Source of the DNA: CANKHA01 sp963750965
GTDB lineage: Bacteria > Pseudomonadota > Alphaproteobacteria > Rhizobiales > Xanthobacteraceae
DNA length: 64,000 bases
Assembly (NCBI GenBank): GCA_963750965.1
Contig: CAVVSK010000022.1
Span: forward strand, 251,450 to 315,449
Direction of reading: 5' to 3'
Part shown: piece by piece, positions 59,964-64,000 of the stretch
Layout: each line of letters begins with the position of its first letter
Numbering within the stretch: position 1 is the first letter of the stretch
Program-made: the position numbers and the translations under genes
The notes under the pieces: model-generated
Databases searched by the model: none
Told to the model about the DNA's origin: nothing
The model's input: the letters and a program-made list of their open reading frames with translations, nothing else

Positions 59964-60711
59964 GGTATCCGCAGGGAAACCCCAATAAACAAGCCTTTCT
60001 TGCGATTTACCCGCCAAGCATTTGCTAGTCGGGAAGCATATGGGAAACAGGAGAGTCCCATCTGTAAAGAATAGCTCCGCTAAGCAGCAGCAAGTGCAGG
60101 AAGTGCAGGAAGTCCGCGGCAGTCATCCCCGGTTCATGTAGGCCCCGCTACTTTGCAGATGGGCCTGAAGGGTAGTTGCATAGCCCCTTCACAGAGTCCC
60201 CGGCGGCCCTGGCAGTGACAAGGGTGGGATTCGCCTCCCGCGCTCTTGACTTCAGGGCCGTTCGCTATTTTCGCTTGCTCAGGGTGAAAATGAAAAGGAC
60301 CGCCTGGCAACTCATACAAATACCAGACGGCCCACATGCACCGATGCCTGGCGCGAAGCGCTGCCGGTGATGAAGGTGAATACTAGGCATATGTCCGGAT
60401 GCAGACTGAGCAAAATTCACGACAAAGCCAAAATATCGCGGCTAAAGGTTAAGTTTGCTCGCCGCTCGGCACGGTGAAGCCATAAAATTATGGCGCGCGC
60501 TGGGGGGGCCACCGGAAGATGTCGCTTCTCGCCTGCCTCTTGTTGCGGCGGCATACAGCGCGACGGCTGAGCGAATACCGTCTGGGCCATCCAACTATTT
60601 AAGCTCACGATTTTAGGTAAATCTTATGTCCCGGTCGAGACACACAGGACCATGCCCGCGACTAGGGGATTACGCTTAGTTGAAATGACTATGTACGGCA
60701 GGTCTTAGGGC
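59964..60711. other. Noncoding region containing the right inverted repeat
   Basis: About 750 bases lack a good coding frame. They hold the right 19-bp inverted repeat at 60031-60049 and a tandem pair of AAGTGCAGG at 60092-60109, both possible recombination sites. Other frames here look like chance. Confidence 0.4.
60031..60049. repeat. Right copy of 19-bp perfect inverted repeat
   Basis: GGGAAGCATATGGGAAACA is the exact reverse complement of 58343-58361. The pair encloses about 1.67 kb with the integrase and one small gene. Confidence 0.85.
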
Positions 60712-61083
60712 GTGAGCAGTTTCCTATTGAGGCTGCCGAAATCGTTGCGGCTTTTGCGGCGATTTCGTTCCTCGCGTGTCGATTCCTCTCGCGCGGGAAA
60801 GGCACCTATCGAGATTAAAGTCAGCGACAATCACCAATCGGCAGATGTTACGGCCACCCGTCGAGCACGTGCCCTAGGCTGCTCTTGCAGCATTTATGCT
60901 GAGCGGGGCGTTAGCGGCAACCGTCGAGTGCTGATGGCAGAAGCCGCCGCGCCCGATCCCGACAACAAATGGTATCGGATCGCGACCATTCGGCCAGATG
61001 GCTCCTACTCCTTCAAGGCTGAGTTATTCGATGATGCCTCGATTGTGGTTCCGCCTATCTCGAGTTGGGGACCAGCTGACTGA
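60712..61083 (+). CDS. Hypothetical protein, uncertain
   Basis: A GTG-initiated 123-codon frame has a basic N-terminus (LLRLPKSLRLLRRFRSSR) and a later segment (WYRIATIRPDGSYSFKAELF) that reads like a beta-rich domain. No ribosome site is clear. It may be a shortened or misframed gene of the element. Confidence 0.4.
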   Translation: MSSFLLRLPKSLRLLRRFRSSRVDSSRAGKAPIEIKVSDNHQSADVTATRRARALGCSCSIYAERGVSGNRRVLMAEAAAPDPDNKWYRIATIRPDGSYSFKAELFDDASIVVPPISSWGPAD

Positions 61084-61125
61084 TCGCATGAGCCGCAGGC
61101 TACTTTAAAACGTTGGCGACACCTC

Positions 61126-61178
61126 CTTGGGTTGCGGCCCCTGTGGCGCGGGGACACCGTCCGTCAGTTTAGCCACAG
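61126..61178 (-). repeat. Leader-like repeat copy without a gene
   Basis: The stretch from CTTGGGTTGCGGCCCCTG to TTTAGCCACAG is about 87 percent identical by eye to 63336-63388, which is the leader just upstream of adhesin gene B. Here no adhesin start follows, so it looks like the leftover of a lost array member. Confidence 0.65.
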
Positions 61179-61200
61179 AAGCAAAGACTAAAATCAGTCT

Positions 61201-62185
61201 TCAATTGTCACTGGTTAAGCGCAACGCCTTCTGGCCCTTAAGCGCGACAAGCTCTGCTGCTGCTGTTTCACCAGTGCCCGCAACGCTGCCACGTCTCGCT
61301 GAAGATCGGCGTTGGCAGTCTCAGCCGCCGCCGTCGCTATCGCCTTTACCTGCCCAAGAGTGGCGGCATCGGTATTAGCCACGCCGTGCTGAACATTGAC
61401 GATGCGCCGCCGCGCCGTGGCGGTGCCTACCGAAACGGTGTCGGCGACGTTGGCGAGGGATCCGCTGCCGAGCGCCACTGACCTCGGCTGGTTGGCAGCG
61501 GCGGCATGGCCGATGGCAAGAGAAGAGGCGGCATTTGCAGCCGCGAAACGCCCTACCGCGGTGCTGCTGCCAACCGTGGCTTTGGCGTCGGTACCGACCG
61601 CGGTGCCGGCGAACGCTGTGTTGGTGTTGAAACCAACCGATGTGCCGAAGTCGGCGCTCGCACTGTTCTGTCCGATCGCGATGGAGCGGAAGCCATTCGC
61701 TTTAGCGCCGGGAAGATTAGTGTTGTGTCCCCCACCGATGGCTATGCTATAGCCGCCAACCGCGGTCGCTGCATGGGCCACGGAGTCGCACCTCCTAGGG
61801 AAGTGGAATGAAAACCATTCGCCCCAGCGTTAGCTCCCATCGCGACGATGCCGTCAGTGGAGCCGCCCGCATAGAGTCCCATCACGGTGGCATACAGACC
61901 GTTTGCGCGGGCAGATGCACCTAGTGCGCTGGAAGAATGACCATTGGCTTGGGCTTGAAAACCCATTGCCGTGGCGCTGGTAGCCTGCGCGCTGGCGTTT
62001 CCCCCGACTGCGGTGGCACCCCCTGCGCTGGCGTTAGCTTGGCAATTTGCATTCGCCAGCAAGATCGTCTTTGGCACGTCTCCCGAGTTGCATCCTGCCC
62101 ATGCTGGCGGCATCCCGCAGAGCAATCCTAAGACGACGGCGCAACCAGTTCTGGCGATACTGGAAAGATACCGGCCCTGTGTCAT
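61201..62185 (-). pseudogene. Trimeric-adhesin-like head-repeat protein A, no membrane anchor; frameshifted
   Basis: The product begins with a signal peptide (VVLGLLCGMPPAWA) and CNSGDVPKTILLA, followed by YadA/Hep-Hag head repeats of about 14 residues (ATAVGGNASAQATSATAMGF, GYSIAIGG, GSSTAVGRFA, SVALGSGSLANVADTVSVGT). A stalk and short coiled coil follow (DAATLGQVKAIATAAAETAN, VKQQQQ). The expected YadA beta-barrel is missing; the restored end (ELVALKGQKALRLTSDN) stops at 61201. At least two frameshifts, near 61790 and 61245, break it. A gene of this type cannot anchor itself as classical trimeric autotransporters do. Confidence 0.75.
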
Positions 62186-62316
62186 GGCAGCCCCTCGGTT
62201 CAAAATGGTTCCACGCGGAAGTTCGGAATGGCGGCGAGCAACAAATGCGGCTATTTGACAAAAAGCTCACCTCCTCACCGGAACGGTGGTTGCGTGTTAC
62301 AACGTTGTTCGTCCAG

Positions 62317-63327
62317 TCACTTCGCAAGTGCGGCCGACTTCTGTCCTTTCAGTCCGGCGAGCTCCTGCTGTTGCTGGGCGAGCAATTCCTGCTGCCGCTG
62401 CACCAGCGCTTCCTGCCGCCTCACGGCCGCTCTCAGATCCGCCAACTCCCGCCGAATATCTGTATTGTCGTTGTTGCTAAGCATGGCTGTCTCAGCAGCG
62501 GCTGTCGCGATGGCTTTCACCTGCCCAAGAGTAGCGGCATCCGTATTACCCACGCCATGTGCGAGGATTGACGATGCGCCGCCGCGCCGTGGTGGTGCCA
62601 ACCGAAACGGTGTCCGCGACGTTGGCGAGCGAGCCGCTTCCGAGCGCGACCGAGCGTGCTCTTGAAGCCACCGCACCGTGACCCAATGCCACCGCTGAAA
62701 GGGCGCTCGAATTGGCAAAGCGACCCAATGCCGTGCTGCTGTCGCCTTTTGCTTGTGCATCCGTGCCCACGGCGGTGGCGGCAAAGGCGGTGTCATTGTT
62801 AAAGCCAATTGAAGTGCCGAAATCCCCTAAACCGAAGCCGGTAAAACCGCTTCCATCCCCCGTGGTGCTCCTGGCCGATCGCGATCGAGCGATAGCCGAC
62901 GGCCTTAGGGGAGGGGTTATACGGGAAATCGTCGCTCCCGCCAATGGCGATGCTGTAGTCACCGATGGCCCCGGCATCGGCCCCTAAAGCCGTTGCATAA
63001 TGGTGTGCCGAAGCCCCATATCCGACCATGGTTGCGCCATTCCAGTTTACGTTCGAGCCGCTAAAGTAACCCACTGCTGTCGCTCTCGTGCCTGGAGCAC
63101 CGGCCGAAGCCCCAAATGCCACGCTTTTCACTGATGCACGCGCACCGGCGCCAACAGCGGTTGCGAAATCTGCATCAGCAATCGCCCGGCAGTCCGGGCT
63201 GTTGAGCATAGAAGTGTTTCCGAAATCTCCCGAGTTGCATCCCGAGATCGCTGGCGTAGCGGCGCAAAGGGCAGCGAAGGCACCCGCCAGTAACGCGATG
63301 CGATGCGAGATAGCGGATGTACGACAT
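62317..63327 (-). pseudogene. Trimeric-adhesin-like head-repeat protein B, no membrane anchor; frameshifted
   Basis: This close relative of gene A lies about 130 bases upstream of it on the minus strand. It has a signal peptide (LLAGAFAALCAATPAISGCN), head repeats (GATMVGYGASAHHYATALGA, DYSIAIGG, GYRSIAIGQ, SALSAVALGHGAVASRARSV) and the same SVALGSGSLANVADTVSVGT module. The stalk is DAATLGQVKAIATAAAETAM, and the coiled coil contains EALVQRQQELLAQQQQELAG. It ends LKGQKSAALAK at 62317 without a translocator. At least three frame changes are needed (near 63300, 62880 and 62575). The leader repeat at 63336-63388 lies directly upstream. Confidence 0.75.
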
Positions 63328-63335
63328 GGCAGCCC

Positions 63336-63388
63336 CCTTGGTTGCGGCCCCTGCGGCGCGGGGGCACCGAGCGCCAGTCTAGCCACAG
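63336..63388 (-). repeat. Leader repeat upstream of adhesin gene B
   Basis: This is the counterpart of 61126-61178. It lies just before the restored start of gene B, so it may contain its promoter or an untranslated leader. Confidence 0.6.
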
Positions 63389-63427
63389 GGAGCCAGGGCG
63401 ACAATCGGTCTTCGGATCGTCGGACCG

Positions 63428-64000
63428 TCACTGACTAAGCGCAGCGGCCTGCTTCCCTTTGAGCGCGGCAAGCTCTTGCTGTTGCTGTTTCACCATTGCC
63501 CGCAACTCTGCCAAGTCCTAGCTGAAGATCGGCGTTCGCCGTCTCAGCCGCCGCTGTCGCTATCGCCTTTACCTGCCCAAGAGTTGCGGCATCGGTATTA
63601 CCCACGCCATGTGCGACATTGACGATCCGCCGCCGCGCCGTGTTGGTGCCTACCGAAACGGTGTCGGCGACGTTCGCCAGCGAGCCGCTGCCGAGGGCCA
63701 CAGAACTCGCTTTATTAGCCACCGCTCCATGACCCAACGCCAGCGCAAAGTGGCGCTGGCCTTGGCAAAGCGACCAAGCGCCGTGCTGCTATCCGCCGTG
63801 GCTTGCGCGTCGGTGCCGATGGCGGTGCTGGCGAAAGCGGTATTCGTGTTGAACCCGACCGAGGTGCCAAAATCGTCAGTTAAGCTCGCCTGACCTATAG
63901 CGATCGACCGGTAGCCCAACGCATTAGCCCCACGAAATTCGGGGCTGGTGCCGCTGCCTATCGCAATGCTGAAATCCGCCTTTGCGAGCGGTCCGAAGTG
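63428..64000 (-). pseudogene. Trimeric-adhesin-like head-repeat protein C, 5' end beyond window; frameshifted
   Basis: The visible part has head repeats from the window edge (ADFSIAIGSGTSPEFRGANA, LGYRSIAIGQASLTDDFGTS, FASTAIGTDAQATADSSTAL), the shared SVALGSGSLANVADTVSVGT and VKAIATAAAETANADLQ modules, and a restored end AALKGKQAAALSQ with TGA at 63428. At least two frame changes occur (near 63755 and 63520). It is the third tandem member, and its N-terminus lies outside the window. Like the others, it has no membrane anchor. Confidence 0.72.

Noticed and set aside
60092..60109. CRISPR-like or tandem repeat array
   Set aside because: Only two 9-base copies with no spacers; kept only as a note in the noncoding region.

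Overview
The window comes from an alphaproteobacterium of the order Hyphomicrobiales (Rhizobiales), most likely close to Bradyrhizobium or the Xanthobacteraceae. The evidence is the GC-rich coding sequence, two core gene blocks in the order typical of that group (pyrB-pyrC-plsY-dprA-topA, and uvrA/ssb followed by gyrA-coaD-PPIase-PPIase-queA-tgt), alphaproteobacterial SOS boxes of the form GAAC-N7-GAAC before uvrA and ssb, TctC-type binding proteins, and FixJ-type regulators. This placement is inference from gene content, not from a database search.

Layout. 1-8 kb: topA (cut by the window edge), a frameshifted dprA, two lower-GC genes with HEPN-like RNase motifs inserted in the conserved operon, then plsY, a pyrC homologue without its metal-binding HxH, a small membrane protein and pyrB. 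8-18 kb: aidB-like acyl-CoA dehydrogenase, ruvX, a UPF0173 hydrolase, azlCD, a CYTH-CHAD protein, a glutathione transferase, a DUF2189 membrane protein and small stress or metabolic genes. 18-24 kb: about 1 kb of dispersed repeats, a secreted hydrolase, OsmC, and a periplasmic fusion protein (carboxypeptidase-regulatory, c-type haem and Vgb-like propeller). 23.5-25.8 kb: an accessory patch with a DUF6602 nuclease-like gene and a broken Ser/Thr kinase abutting uvrA. 25.8-42.4 kb: uvrA and ssb with SOS boxes, a TetR-controlled run of small VOC, DUF899, DoxX and YciI genes, marC, gyrA, coaD, two cyclophilins and the queuosine pair queA-tgt. 42.4-50 kb: two tandem TctC proteins, a flavin monooxygenase, zinc-ribbon peptides, small membrane proteins and a DedA protein. 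50-54 kb: a FixJ-like regulator, a single-domain receiver and a hybrid sensor kinase. 54-58.1 kb: small secreted and orphan proteins, several translationally coupled. From about 58.2 kb to the window end: the edge of an integrative element with a tRNA-Lys 3' fragment as attachment site, a tyrosine integrase bracketed by a perfect 19-bp inverted repeat, and three tandem trimeric-adhesin-like head-repeat genes that lack a membrane anchor.

Many genes, including ones a cell should not lose (uvrA, ssb, dprA), are broken by single-base frameshifts whose correction restores textbook protein sequence. The simplest reading is a draft assembly with uncorrected indel errors. Coordinates of such genes are given for the restored reading frame, and the break is stated in each entry.
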